Part shown: piece by piece, positions 18,209-31,900 of the stretch
Layout: every line of letters begins with the position of its first letter
Position numbering within the stretch: position 1 is the first letter of the stretch
NCBI RefSeq assembly: GCF_021184025.1
Contig: NZ_CP036537.1
Coordinates: 5,299,001-5,363,000, forward strand
DNA length: 64,000 nucleotides
Reading direction: 5' to 3'
Source: Rhodopseudomonas boonkerdii
Lineage (GTDB): Bacteria > Pseudomonadota > Alphaproteobacteria > Rhizobiales > Xanthobacteraceae
Program-made: the position numbers and the translations under genes
The notes under the pieces: generated by a model
What the model saw: only the letters and a program-made list of their open reading frames with translations
Told to the model about the DNA's origin: nothing
The model's database searches: none

Positions 18209-18635
18209 CAACAAATCGTGTTTTCAAATGCAAGTTATCTACGATCTTCGACCATGGTGTCGAAGGAATCCGCTGACCCGCATCATGACGATGATACATA
18301 GATGCGCGCGGCGGCAAAACGGCAATCAGCTAGTGCGCCGCATTGGTCGTACCATCGGTGCCTACGGGATCGACCGACCTTACTGCATTTGCGACCGCTC
18401 CCGCGAGCGCGCTGGAAAGCGCTGTCACGAATGATCGTATGGTGGAGATCGAAGCACCCGCCAACTCTTAGCGGATTGTTTACTTAGAAATCCGGAGGAT
18501 CGCTGCGCACGAATTCCAATCACCTCTTGCAAGATGACAAGCGTCGATTTCTATGCGGCAATGTTACCGCGCATCGTCACACCGCAATCACACCATTCTC
18601 TTGAGTTAAGAAATCGCCGGTCCTTGGAATTGAAA
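18209..18635. other. Intergenic region between divergent LysR and hydrolase genes
   Basis: 427 bp without a convincing gene. It should hold the divergent promoters of the LysR and the alpha/beta hydrolase. I see no clear operator or hairpin. Confidence 0.5.
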
Positions 18636-19349
18636 ATGGCAATCGTGTTCGTCCCCGGTTTCATGCTGGATAGCGAGATGTGGTCGGAGTTAGAGCCGGA
18701 GCTCGCTGCTTACGGCCCCGCTCATCATGTCGATCTGCGCCGCGGCACCAGTCTCGAAGACATGGCGGATCTAGCGCTGGAACAGCTTCCGGACCGCTTC
18801 ATTCTGGTCGGCTTCTCGCTCGGCGGATATGTCGCCCGGCAGATCGCAAGGCGCGTCCCCGACAAGCTTTCTGCGCTCATTCTGATCGCGACATCTGCAA
18901 GAGCCGATACGCCCGAGCAAATACAGCGAAAGCAATTCGCGCTCCAATTGCATGACTCAGCTTTCAAAGGCCTCAGCCCAACGGCGATCGCGCCATCATT
19001 GCATCCAAAGCGCAGATTGGACAATGCGTTGATTGATCGCATTCGGCAGATGGGCATTCGACTCGGTGCCGATACGTTTCGGCGGCAGTCGGCGCTGGCC
19101 CGTACGGGCGATCTCGATCAGCTCGCTGCAGTCCGCTGCCCGACACTCGTGGTCGCCGCCCGGAATGACGATCTCCGCTCCGAGGTGGAGGCCAGCGAGC
19201 TTGCTCACGGCATCCACGATGCGACTTTGATGGTGATCGAAAACTCCGGCCATATGATTCCGCTGGAACAGCCCGCTTTGCTGGCGAAGACGATAACCAA
19301 CTGGCTCCGGCATCGCGGAATCGACTTACCATCAAGCAAAATAGACTAA
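18636..19349 (+). CDS. Alpha/beta-fold hydrolase
   Basis: A 237-residue hydrolase. MAIVFVPGFMLDSEMW gives the first strand and oxyanion loop. The nucleophile elbow is GFSLGGY with the catalytic Ser, the acid is probably within VVAARNDDLRSEVEAS, and the catalytic His is in ENSGHMIPLEQP. The frame extends upstream to 18534, but the ATG at 18636 begins exactly at the conserved domain. It is divergent from the LysR at 17357-18208. At its 3' end it overlaps the last codons of an MFS pseudogene fragment on the other strand. Substrate class (ester, lactone or similar) is unknown. Confidence 0.85.
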   Translation: MAIVFVPGFMLDSEMWSELEPELAAYGPAHHVDLRRGTSLEDMADLALEQLPDRFILVGFSLGGYVARQIARRVPDKLSALILIATSARADTPEQIQRKQFALQLHDSAFKGLSPTAIAPSLHPKRRLDNALIDRIRQMGIRLGADTFRRQSALARTGDLDQLAAVRCPTLVVAARNDDLRSEVEASELAHGIHDATLMVIENSGHMIPLEQPALLAKTITNWLRHRGIDLPSSKID

Positions 19350-19552
19350 GGCTCGGCCGTTGCCGGAAACGCATGGCAATGCGCCAGAAAAGCAATGACA
19401 AGGGCCAACACCGCAAATCCCAGCAGCGCCCATGCGCATGCAGCCGCGCCCACATGCTCAAGCAACAACCCACCCAAAAGGCCGCCACATGCGACCGCCG
19501 TATTCCATACTGTCACGAATATCGCTTGCGCGAGATCGGTCGCATCGCCGGC
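19346..19552 (-). pseudogene. MFS transporter, C-terminal fragment
   Basis: Reading the minus strand from 19552 gives AGDATDLAQAIFVTVWNTAV, then CGGLLGGLLLEHVGAAACAW and a final membrane helix, ending ATAEP and a stop at 19346. This is the last two helices of a 12-helix MFS exporter. The frame meets a stop immediately upstream, where the sequence changes into a LysR fragment on the opposite strand. The rest of the gene is missing, so this is a deletion remnant. Confidence 0.65.
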
Positions 19553-19952
19553 CTATTTTGCGAAAGCGGGAATCCCCGAAACACCCGGCGAACTCGTTGC
19601 ACATGCTTGCTTGATGTATCGCTTCCCCACCACGGGCAAGCTCGATCGCTGGCCTTTGTTTATGGACGGCGTGTCCGTTCTCATGGAACTAGCCAAGAGC
19701 GTCGTTACCAACACGCTTGCGCCACAGAGCCGTCTCGCCGAAAGCGGCCTCGGTCTCGCCTGCGTGCCAGACATTGCAGTGGCGTCGCAGATCAAAGCCG
19801 GCGGCCTGATCAGCGTGCTCGCACCGTATCTGCTGGATCGAACCAAGATCAGCATCATGTGGCCGACGAGCCGGCATCTTTCGCCGAAACTAAGTGCTTT
19901 CGTCGAGTACGCCGCTTGCGAGCTTCTCCCTTGCCATGATGGATCGGAGTGA
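19533..19952 (+). pseudogene. LysR-family regulator, C-terminal fragment
   Basis: From about 19533 the plus strand encodes RSVASPAYFAKAGIPETPGE and, later, ESGLGLACVPDIAVASQIKA and PTSRHLSPKLSAFVEYA. These are the second half of a LysR effector-binding domain. There is no HTH: the upstream part of the open frame is antisense to the MFS fragment. About 140 residues of an original ~300 remain. A deletion apparently joined a LysR to an MFS gene, which probably were once a regulator/exporter pair. Confidence 0.7.
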
Positions 19953-19988
19953 GCTTGCAAGCGACTTGTCGCGCGCGACTGCGTCGCA

Positions 19989-22900
19989 TTACAGCGAACT
20001 ATTCCCACTCAACTGACGCAGCTTGGCTCGTTCCTCTTCCGTGAGATCGCCTGTCTGCTCGCGTGTGAATCGACCGTTGCCCAATACGCGCGCCGAGTCG
20101 TTGGGGTCATAGCGCTGCGTCTGGTTGCGAGATCGATCGTCGCGATCGTTGCGGCGGTCTTCGCTGTCGCTCCCGCCATAGCCGAGCACTTCGACGATGA
20201 TCACCGATGGTCGTTCGTTGCCGCTTCCCTGATTTGGGGTCGCAGTCTGCTGGGTCGCGGCAGTGGCGTTGGTCGTCGTGAGCGCAGCCGCAATACTCGG
20301 CGCCTGAACCGTCGGAATGCCGGTTGCGGTCCCCTGCACCTGGATATTTGCGGCGTTCAATACCTGCAGCGCGGCAAGATTGATATTACCGGATACACGG
20401 ATGCCCGCTTCGCCGGCGTCGATGGTGCCAAGCGGCGCGATCAGGTCGATATTGCTCGGGCGGGTGCCCGGCACGGTGACCAGCGTGGCGATGCCGGCCC
20501 CGCTGGCCGGAGCCGCCGGTGACACCGTGACGACACCGAACTTGTCGGTCTTGCGCAGCGGCGGCGTGAACGTCACAGAGGTCTTGGAGCCACGCCCCGC
20601 ATTGATGTCGCCGGTGGCGGACCAGGCCAGAATATCACCGCCAAAGGTCGTCATCACGCGGCTCTGGCCGAGCAGCACACTACCGAGCGAATAGATGTCG
20701 ATATTGCTGTCCTGCCCCTGGGTGACCAGACCTGCGCCAGCGCCCGCCGCGACGCCCTCGACCCCGATCACGGTCTGGCCGCCCGGATTGAGGATCTGAA
20801 TATCACCACCGAACTGGGTGTGGATGCCCGCGTCATAAGCCTTGTTGTTGAGCACGCCGCTGAACATGGTCAACTTGCCGGCATAGTTCAGCGGATTGCC
20901 ATTCGCGTCTCGATCCGGGAACAGCGTGGCGATGGCCTCACGGCCACGCAGATAGCTGCCTTTGCGCGGGCTGTTCGGGTCGTTGTATTCGCGCCCGCCC
21001 AGCGTCAGCTCAGCGTAGTAGACCTGTCGCACGAACACGCCTTGCTGAAGCTTCGGCAGCGTCAGGAAATAGGCCAACGCGTCAGCCGCGTTACCCCTGT
21101 AGGCGTAGCGATTCTGAAGCCAGGCATAGAGTTCGTCAGCGTAAGTCTTCACGACCTTGCCGCTACCGGCGAGCGGTGTGCCGTCACCCGGCAAAAGATT
21201 GGCGACGTCGAAATAGCGCTTAGCGAAACTGGCATAGTCCGGCCCAGCCGCGCCGGTGCCGACCACCGTGGCGATGCCCGCGCCGCCCTTGATATTGGCG
21301 GGATGGACGAGATCGCCAACGCTGGTGAGCGAGCCGTAATAGCCCTGATAGAGATTGCGGCCGGCCTGGACCTGCATCAGGCCGGGACCGCCAATGATCG
21401 CCGACTGATAAATGATGTCGCGGCCGGCCTGCAGCAGCGTGATGTCGTTCGGGCCGCGATTCAGGAACACATCAGACACCGAGCCACTGCCGACGATATC
21501 GCGACCGGCGATCACCTCGAACGGCTTGGCGGCGATGTACCAGGTGGTGTGGGTCGGTATGACGAGCCTATCGGTCGGCAAGAAGGTCTTCACCTGCCCG
21601 AGCGTGAGATCGGTGATGTCGGTGCCGGCATAGACGCGCGCCGGCTGGCTGTCGCCGGCATGCAGATCGGTGAGCGCATTATCCTCGCCGAACGCGATCG
21701 GACTTCTAATGTCGAGATTATACGCCGCATTCGCCGTGGCATTGGTCACGGTCGAAGTCTGTCCGTTGATCGTCCGGGTGACACTGATCACCGGACGCAA
21801 GTGCGTCGCCAGCGTGCTCATATCGGCGCCCGACATCGCCACCACCTGGCCCGAACCATAGATCGATCCGGCAGCTAGCAAATCGATCTGGCCGATCGGC
21901 GACGGCATCAGTTCGAGCACCGGGAAGCTGGTCCCTAGCTGTGCGGAAAAACGGATATCGCCATTGGCCGCGGCGACGCGCAGCGTGCCCGGGAAGAAGC
22001 CCCGGCCGTTTTGCGGCCGGTTCTGGAAATCGCCGCCGCCGGTGAGCGGCGCCACATCGCCGCCTGCCGCATAGAGACCGATCGCGGTATTGGCGGTGTA
22101 AAGCGCGAAGGACACTTGCGCGCCCTGACTGAGCGGCGTCGAGGCGCCGACGGGTGTATAAGGCAGGCCATTCTGGTCGAGCGTCACGCCCATGCCGGCA
22201 TCGGCGGCGCCGCCGAACACTAGGTCGCCGCGGGTCGCGATGCTGACATTGCCATCGCCCGGGATGAAAGTCGGCCCCGGTGACTTGGCGCTGGCCTTGA
22301 ACACATTCGCTTCGGCAGCCCGCGGGTCGAGCGAGGTGAAGTTACCGGCAAAGCCGTTCTGGCTGATCGAACCGATCGCGCCGGCCTGTACCGTGATATC
22401 GCCGCGCAGATTGCTGACCGCGCCGAAATAATCCGAACCATAGTTGCTGGCGCTGGTCGTGCTGACCGTGTTCAGCGTACCGCCGACGCGCAGCGTCAGG
22501 TCACCGCCGCCGGTCTGGAGCAACGTGCCATTGGCCTGCACGCGGCCGGTGGAAGCTACCACCAGATCGAGACCGGTCGATATATAGGAGGTGCTGATGC
22601 CACCAGAGGCGGCGCCGGCATTGCGGCCAGCCAGCAGTGTGAGATTGCCGCCGCCGAGCGTGCCAATGCCCTGGAAGCCGACCAGCTTGTTGACCGTCGC
22701 ACTGGCGGTGATGGTGTTGCGGCCGAAATTGATGCCCCAGGCGCCGGGATCGGACGACATCACGCCGCCCCCCTGCTTCACCAGCCAGTTGCCGGTGAGA
22801 TCGGAATCAAGGGTCCGCGTGTTGCCGTCGGCGATCTGGATATAGCCGGAGACATCCTGCTGCGCCGACAGCAGCACGTCGCCGCCATGTTCGGGATACC

Positions 22901-25900
22901 AGACATGGCTGGTGCCGCCGCTGGTCTGGCCGAGCAGATCATAGGCGGTATTAGCCGACAACGGGGTCGATTGCGTGCCGGCGGTGTAAACGCCGTAAGG
23001 CGTCGCCTCGCTGAAACTGCCACCGGCGAGCAGATCGAGATTGCCGGTGCCGGTGCGCAGCACGCTGAAGAGCTTCGCGTTCAGCGAGGTGTTGTAGGCG
23101 GCGTCGCTGAGCGTGAGATTGCCGGTGCCGCCGAGCGCTTGCGTTGTCTGCAGCGCGCGCTGATCGGCGCTGGCGAGATCGGCACCGGCGACGAGGCGGA
23201 TCGAGGCCGAGATTGAGCCCGGCGCAAGCATCGCGGCCATGGGGGTGGTCGGAGCCGAGCCGGGAATCGCCGGCACGATCGCGCCAAGAGTAGGCATATT
23301 CGCCGGATCGAAAGCGAGTATATTACCGCTCTTCGAATAGCTCAGCACTGTCCCGGCAGGAATGGTTTCGCCTGCAACGTAAGCGTGGCCATTCGTGTCA
23401 GTCAGCCAATTGCCCCACCAATCATTCGCCCACCAGGCGTAGAAGTTACCGGTGGCGCTCGGAACCGTCCAAGCGCTTATAACGACAAGGTCGGCGTTGG
23501 CTTTCTTTTGATAGAACGTATACGTGCCGTTGTAAGTCTGCGTATAGGTCGCAAACTGACTCGTGATGCCGGTGGCATCGAGCACCGTATAAGTCGCTGC
23601 TTTCCCGGCCGATGCCCGGAACCCGTCCGAAATACTGCCGCCAATCTTGAGATTGCCGCCGGCACGGATCACCAGCGCCAGCGGCTCGCCGGCACCATAG
23701 GTCGCCGAAGCCGTATTGCGATCGGCACCCGGGCCGTAACGATAGCCGGAAAGATCGATGTCGCCCGAGGTGGAGAGATCGCCGGTCGAGGTGATCTCCA
23801 CGCCCGGCCGCAGGTGATAGGCGCCGCCATAGGCCGACAGACCCGTGACTTTCCCGGCTAGGCCCGATGTGGCGGCGGCATTGATGAAGGCCGTGTTGTC
23901 GGCGTCATAACCAGCCAGCGCCGCTTGCGTGATCGCGCTCCCAGCCGGCAGTGTATAAGTCCAGAAACCGTTTATCGCTATGCTGCGGGCGCCAACAATG
24001 TTGAGCGGTTGTGCGGCATCGATATTGATGTCGCCCGTGGTCAGTCCGGTGCGCCGCGCATTGAGTTGCACATCGCCATAGGCAACGCCGTCCTGCGTAT
24101 GCAGATCGAAGGTCGCGTTTCGCGCGAGGGAGACTTTGCCGTTCGCGCTCGTCAGCTCGATATGGCCGCGGTTCTTCGCCTCGATCGGATTGTTATAGCT
24201 ATCGATCTGCAGCACATTGCCATGGACATCGAGCACGGCGTTCGACGCCAGATTCAGGTCGCCGCTCGCCGACAGACGGATGGAGCCGGGCGCATCGCCT
24301 GACGCATCGATGGTGCCGACGACCGTCAACGTGCCGTTGTCCAGCGCCACGGTCACGTTCTGCGCCTTGACGCCATTGTCGATGGTGAGATCGCCATTGC
24401 GGATGTCGAAGCTGCGCGCAGCGAGGAAGCCGCCCTGGTTTAGCGAGCCGTTGAGTGCGGCGAAGGCCGCGTTGGACATCGTGCCACTGACGACGCCGAA
24501 CATGGCGCTGCTGCCGTCATCGTCCGCCGCGCCCTTCAGCGTGCCGTTCAGCACCGCCAGCCCGTTCCGCGCGTCCACGCTGAGCGAGCCGGCCAGCGCA
24601 TGGGTGGCGGACACGTCGATGGTCGCGCCCGCTGCCTGCGTTACGCTGCCCAGCGTGCTGGCGAAGGACGCTGTGCCGCCGAAACCATAGACGGTGGCGG
24701 ACTGGATCTGCGACGCCTGCCCTGACAGGTCGATGCGGCTGCCGCCTTTCAACGCGATATCATGGGCGGCGGTGACCGCGAGCTTGCCGCTCGGCAGCAG
24801 CACCGTGGTGCCGATGGTGACGCTGTCGGCAGCGAGAGCGATCTCAGCGCCGGCGATGCTGGTAGTCGCCGCGCTCGGCGCGACGCCTGCGGGCGCCACC
24901 ACGTTCAGCGCGGCGCCGGCCGTATAGGCCATGATCGACTTCTGCTGGCCGGTGAGCAGCGGCGTGATCAGATTGAGATTGCCGCCCGTGCCGCTCTGGC
25001 CGAACACCGCGCCGGTCGCCGCGCTCGGCGCCTGATAGACGAACAGCTTGCTGTTGCCGCCGGAGATAATCTGGTTGCGGCCGGTGACATTCGCATTGCC
25101 GAAGCCATAGGCGACGCGGTTCGCCGTCGAGACATCCTGCGAGACGAACCGCCCGAAGCGGAGCTCATTGGCGACGAGATCGAGCGTGCCGCTGCCGGTG
25201 CCCGCGCCACCCGCGACGATGGCAGGCGGGGTTGCGCCCGGGATGCCGTTCCAGGTGATGGTGTCGGCGGCGATCACCGCATGATCGCTGGCGGCGCCAT
25301 AGCCATACAGCGCCGACGTGTTGAGCACGAGATTGACGCCGGTGCCAGTGGCATCGAGACGCGTGCTGCCGAACACGTTGATGGCGCCCGACGCGCTCAG
25401 CGCAATGCTCTGCAGCGCCGGCGCGCCATGCAGCGGATCGCCGTTGACGAGCTGGTTGAACAGTGCCTGGTCGAAGACGAAGCCGGACGGATTGCCGGCA
25501 AGGGCGATATCGGCAGCGCTGCCGATATTCACCGTATTGACGGCCAGCGAGATGTTGCGCGCGCCGAAATGCGCGGACGGGCTGAAGCTCGACACGCCGC
25601 TGGTGGCAATCGCCAGCGTGTTTTCAGCATAGAGCTGCGAGCCGGCACCAATGGTGATCGAACCGTTGCCCGCACCGCCCAGGAAATCCAGTTCTCCATT
25701 GGAGAGCGCCAGTACCGCGGTTTGATTTGCGCCGTAGGGCATCCCCGACGACAAACTGTCATAGGACACAGCGCCGCGGCCGATGGTGCTCAGCGTGACT
25801 TTGTTGCCGATGCCGATATTGCCACCGATCAGCAGGATCTCACCGGCCGTAAGGGTCACACCGTCGCGGACCGCGAGATTGCGGCCACCACCGAAGAGGA

Positions 25901-28900
25901 TCACACCATTGGTGATGGTGGTGTAACCATTGATCATCAGCCGCGGCGCGCCGATCGCGTCGATCGCATTGGCGTTGACCGAGACGCCGGTATAGCCGGT
26001 CGCCGGTCCGCCATTGGCGATTTCGTCCACGCCCTGCATGACGACCTGCCCCGCACCGCCGCCGGCCGCGCCCTGCAACAGAGCGGTACCATCGAATGTG
26101 AGCGCCGGCTTGCGGGCCGCGCCGGTCGAGACCGGCGCCTCGAACGAGAGCTGCAGCACCTTGCCGTCGGCCGGCAACAGCGCGCGCAGGCCGCCGAACT
26201 GCGCCGTATTGGCGCTCAGGAAGTCGCTATAGCCCTGCTCGTTATATTGCGAATAGGCGCGCACCGCGGTGCCGGAGGTGATGAGCGCGGTGATCGGCAG
26301 GCTGCTGCGGATCGACGTATTGGCGATGCCGGTGACCACCGAGGCTGCATAGGTGCTATTGCCGATGGAGAACGGCGCAGCGAGAGCAGCGCGGCTGGCA
26401 CCGGCGAGTTCGACGCGGAAGGCGCCCGGCAGCAGCGCGTAGTTCGACGGCAGCAGCGTGTAGGTGCCGGCCGGCAGGCCCGGCACGCCGGCTGGAATCG
26501 TAACCTGCTGACCGACCGCCGGATCGCCCGCGCCGTTTTCCGGCGCCGTCGGCGCGTAGGCGGACTTGTAGCCGGGAATGATGGCATAGACCCTGTCTGT
26601 CGACTTGCTGAACGGCGTGTCCGGATTGGCGTTGACAAGCGCGGTCTTGAGCACATCGACCGAACCGCCGCGGCCGGAGATGAAGCCGGCGCCCGCCAGA
26701 TTGCCGCCGCCAGACGTATCGACCACCGCCCCGCTCTGCACATTCACAGATGCGGCGTTCAGCGCGACGCCGGACGATGCACTAGTGATGTTAAAATTGA
26801 GCAGCGGCAGCGGCCTGATCGCCTTGCCGTTGTAATTGTAGGTGACGCCGTCGATGGTGCCACCATAGGGAATTGTCACGCCGTCCATCGAGACCGAAGT
26901 GAGACTGCCCGGCAACAGATCGATCTGCCGGCCGGTGACGGAGATGGCGTTACCATTCAGAGGGGAGCCGAGGGTGATATAGCCCATCGGCGCCCGAACG
27001 ATGCCACCCTGCTCGACCACCGGCGCAGCCAGTATCAAAGTTCCGAATACCGACAGCGGCGCATCCGGAATCGTATCGGTGGTGCGGCCGATGCGCAGCG
27101 TCGGCAGCATTCCGGACGCAAGAGCGGTGGCCGGAATACTCAAACGCGCGCCGGCGACAACTTCCGCCACCGTGCCAGTGGTCGGATAGATCTGCGCGGC
27201 GAGCAGGTTGATATTCCAGTCCGACGCGATCGTGGTGTAGGTCTGTCCGTTATTGGCGAGGGTCTTGGCGTCGAGGATCGTCGGCAGCAAGCGGATGTCG
27301 CCCCGGCTGATCAGGGTAACCGTCTTGAAACCTGGAGCCAAACGGTCGGTATTGCTGCCGAATGCCGGATCGTAGATGTTGTTGCGCCCTTCTGAGAAAT
27401 GCAGCGGACCGCGCACATCGATCTGGTCGGCGGTCACGGTGAAGGTCGCATCGGTCGGCGCGCCGCCGAGCCCTGCATTGCTGAGGCGGCCGGTAGCTAC
27501 ATTGTCGGGGTTGGCGACGTCGCGCGCCATCAGAGTTACAACCGGCGCCGCCAGAGTCACGCTGCCGGTCGGCACGACGAACGGCAGTTGCGACAGGCCC
27601 TGCGACCGGAACACCTGTTCCGGACCCGATGTGATATCCGGCGCGTTCAGCGTCAGGCTGCGGTTCAGCGACAGCGACACGCTACCGCTAAAGACCAGAA
27701 AATCATCCGACTGCAGCGACAGGCTGCCGAAGCCGCCCGCCGCGATCCGGTCGGCGCTGATCGTCGCCTGGCCGAATTTGAGCGAAGCGGCGTTGGTGCC
27801 GGGCGCGATATTCGACGGCAGCGCCGAGGCCTGATAGGCCTGCGTCACCGTTAGCAAGCTCGGCATCAGCACATTGTCGGGTGCAACCGCATCGCTGCCG
27901 TTCTTGGTGAAGAGCGGCGTCAGCAGCGCGACCGAAAGATTGCCGCCGGACGCAGTAGCCCCGCCGGCGAAGGCGTGCATGGCACCGTCGAGATAGAGAC
28001 CGCTATAGGACGAGAGCGAGATCGAACCGCCATCACTGGCGACCATGACCGGCTGGCTCGCCGCAGCGTTGCCGTTGATCACGTTGATCGTGGTCTGTGC
28101 GCCGTCGGCGACAAGTTCTGAGCCGGGCCGCAGCATCACGAAGGAGCCGTTGCCGTTGATGGTGATGCTGCCGCCGCCGGTGGCCTGACCGTAGAGATGA
28201 CCCGAGAGATCGCGCGCATTTGCGGCGATGCCGGAGACGTCGAGCCTGGCGCCGGAGCCGATCCAAACCGACATGCCGAGGCCCTTGCCAGTCGCGTCGA
28301 AATTGCGCGCCGCCGCCAGCGCGCCGCTATTGGCCACATTGGCCAATGTGATATTGCCGCCAGGGGCCGTGAGATCGCCGAGCACGCTGAGCTGACGAAA
28401 CGCGTTCAGCGTGATGCTCTGGCCGGGATCGACGTTGATCGACGCGCCATCGCCAACCAGGACGGCGCCGCCGCTATTGCCGTTGTTGAACGACGACTGC
28501 AGCGTGATGCTGGCGCCACCGCGCTGGGTCAGCGTCGATGTGCGCTGATTCTCGGTGAACAACGGCGGCGTCCAGAGCGAAAGCACCGAAGCGGGATCAC
28601 TGCCCGATGGCGCAGCATAGCTGCTCGCGGTGAACTGATACACCGGCATGGTCGGCGCAACGGCGACATCGGGGCTGACGAGCAAGTTCTGCGCGCCATT
28701 GACTGTGTAGGTCGAGAAGCCCGTATTGAAGAAGGACGGCGCCAGCCCCTGGGCGGGAATGATCGAAGCCGTTACCGGGAGAACGATGCCGGCCGCCAAT
28801 TGCGTGCCGGCAGCGTAAGTGACCGGTGTCGATTCGATGGTACCGGCTTTGTGTACGCTCACGACGGGATTAATAGTGAAACCGGCGGGAAATACCGCCG

Positions 28901-31900
28901 ACGGGACGATCGTGCCGGCCGGGATCGAGCCGAGAATAGCGCCGAGGACCGTTCCCGCCGGGACTGAGCCAAAGAACAGATTACCCTTGGTATCTCTTGG
29001 AAAGACACTGAGCGGCGGTATCCAAACTGCGCCCGTCGGGACATTTGGAATCGACAGAACCGTAACCGCGTAGGGCAGCGGCGTATCGAAATACATGACA
29101 CTTGTGCTGGTGGTCAGATCAGCCGGCAGCGGCACTCCGGCTGGGATCGTCAGTGCCTTGCTGAGCTTCACCGCGACCGGTGCCGCGGTCCCCGCCGGCA
29201 ACACGCCGCCGGTCAGCAGTGCATCCTCACCGATCAGGACAGTGCCGGGCGTGGACACTTTCAGCGCGCCGCCGCCAGTGACGCCGTAGCCGATGATCGA
29301 CCCGTCGATTATGAGATTTGCCGGCCCCGACACTGTCTTGCCCGACGTATCGACATCACCGGCGATGATGGTGACATTGCCGCCCATGCCGCCCAGGGTC
29401 TTGCGGTTGAGCAGAATGGCGCCGCCCGACGAAACGTCGATGGTCGAGCCCTTTTCGAGCGTCACGTTATAGGTCGAGTCGAATGTGACGCTGCCACCGT
29501 CGAGGAAGCCGAGCGCGGCGACATCGGCGCCGCTGGTGGCGCCATTCGACCACATGCCCTTGGTCGAGATGGTGGCGCCGCTGCGCAGCGTCAGTTGCGA
29601 GGTGCCGTCCACCGCCACGAGCACGATATTGCCGGTTGGTGTGGCGAGGATATTGGTTGCGGTGATGCTGCCCGAGGGCGCGGTGATATTCGCGGCGATA
29701 TCGACGTTCGGTGCCGAGAAGACCACCTGCGCGCCGGGCGCGAAAGCGAGTGGCGCCTTCACAGCGATATTGCCGGTGGTCGCGATGCCGAGCCCGCCGA
29801 GACGATCGCTATTCAGCGTCGACGCATCGAGCCAGACGGTGTTGACCCGCGCAGACGGCATCACCGAGCTCGCCGTCATGCCAGCCGTGATGCCAGCGAT
29901 GTCGCCGATTTTCACGTCCGAACCATAACCGCTGGCCAGACCCGTGCTGTTATATTGGCCGATATTGAGCTGACCAGCCAGTGCCACCTGGGTCTGGCCC
30001 TGTTTGTAACCGTCCGTCGCCGCCGCCGCGCGGGCTTTGGTCTGTCGCTGGCCATTGACGACGTCGTTGATCATCGTCTCTTCAAGCAGCGCAGTCGGCG
30101 CCGAAACGATCAGCGAGCCGGCATCGCGGCCGACTGTGTAGCCATCCTCCCAGCGCAGCGAGGTGCGGCCTCGATCGAAGATCGTGGTCCAGATCTCGGT
30201 GAGGCTCTCGTCCTGCTTTCCCTGGATATTATGCGTGCGCGAGAAGCCGCCGGCGAAGGAAACATAAGTCAGATTCGACGGCGCCTGATCGACGCTATAG
30301 ATACGTCCATCGCTGCCGACGAGATTGGTCGAGCGAATCCATCCGCCGGCATAATCGAGCGAGCCGCCCGAAAGATTGAAAACGGAGCCCTTCTGCGCAA
30401 CTACTTCCGGCGCGCTGAGCGTAATGCTGCCGCCAATCGCGACCCATTCGCCGATCGTATGCGCAGTATTGGCGACATAGCCGCCAGCTTCGACGAGACC
30501 GCCCGCGGTATAATAGCGATCGCTCGCATAGCCGCCGGCACCGGCCGGCACCAAAGTCAGCGTGCGCAGGTCGATCCACACATCGTTGCTCTTCAGCACG
30601 CTGGAATCGCGATTCGCCGGCGCGTCGCGCAGTTCGTTGCCCTGCAGGTTGACCTTGATATTGTTACTTTCCATCGCGAGCGCCACGTCGCGCACACCGG
30701 AAACATCGAGCGTGGCGCCACTCTCGGTGAAGATGCGCTGCTTGGCGGTGATCGAAATTTGGCCGCCCTGCGCAGCAGTGTAGGAGCCGTTCTTGAATGT
30801 CACCGAGCCGCCGGTGACGATCTCAATACGCGACTGATCCACGCGATCGGCGAGCAGCGACAGATTGTCCAAACGCGCAGCGACATTGGTCGAAACGGTG
30901 CGCGCCGTATTCTGCGTCGCCGAATTCGCAAGCAGTGCATCACGCTGCGAATTCATCGCGGTTTCGGTCGAGTCGAGCTCCGGCAAAATCGCGGACAGTG
31001 CATTGCCGGTCAGCGTGACGCTGCCCGCGCTGTCGCTGGCCGAGTTCAAAAGATGGATGGTGCCGCGCTGATTCACCGTGGTCGACGACAGCAGCACGCC
31101 GTCCTGCACGACGCTATGGCCGGTCAGCGTGATATCACCCTGCTGCGCGAAGCCGATGCCGCTATTGGTGACCACGCCGCCGCCGGCAACCCATGTCCCC
31201 GCGCCGGTGCCGGTCCAGGTGCCCACCGCGATCTCGCTGCCGCGTGTGGTCGAGAAGGCATTGACGTCGGTGCCGAGGCCCGTACGCAGAATGAAATCGT
31301 GGCCGGCCGCGAGCGCTATTTGCCCCTTCGGAGTCATGATCGCGCCGGCATTGGTCACGGCACTGCCAAGCAGCAGGACATATCCGCCCGCCGTCGTCGC
31401 CACGCTCGGCGCATTCGTTGCGATCTGCGCACCGGCTTCGACGAAGATCTTGCCGGCGATGCTGCCGGTGCCGCCCTCTCCCGCGCCGGTAAAGCTCGGC
31501 ACATAGCTGCTGCTGACCGACGCGGAATAGACCGTCGATGGATCCACGATATTCGCCGTCGAGGCGATCAGCGAGCCGACATTGATTTGGCTGTTGCCGC
31601 CAAAGATGATGCCGCTCTGATTGATCACATAGACCTGGCCGTCGGCTTTGATATTGCCGAGAATCTGACTCGGGCCGGTCGCCGCATTGACGCGATTCAG
31701 CGCGACCCAACCGTTATTGCCCTGCTGATCGAAGGTCAGCGTGGTCTTCGCGCCGACATTGAACGACGTCCAGTTCAGGATCGCCTGCTGCGAGGTCTGG
31801 CGGATGCCGACCTGCGTTTGCCCGTTTGCATCGACCGCTTGCACCGGTGCATTGGCGCCGCTCCAGCCCGCTGGCACGTTCGGCAGCAAGCCACCGGCAC

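Noticed and set aside
24762..27395. 877-codon plus-strand open frame inside the exoprotein gene
   Set aside because: Arg/Ala/Gly/Asp-rich shadow antisense to a repetitive GC-rich gene; no domain, no RBS, and the minus-strand frame is continuous across it.
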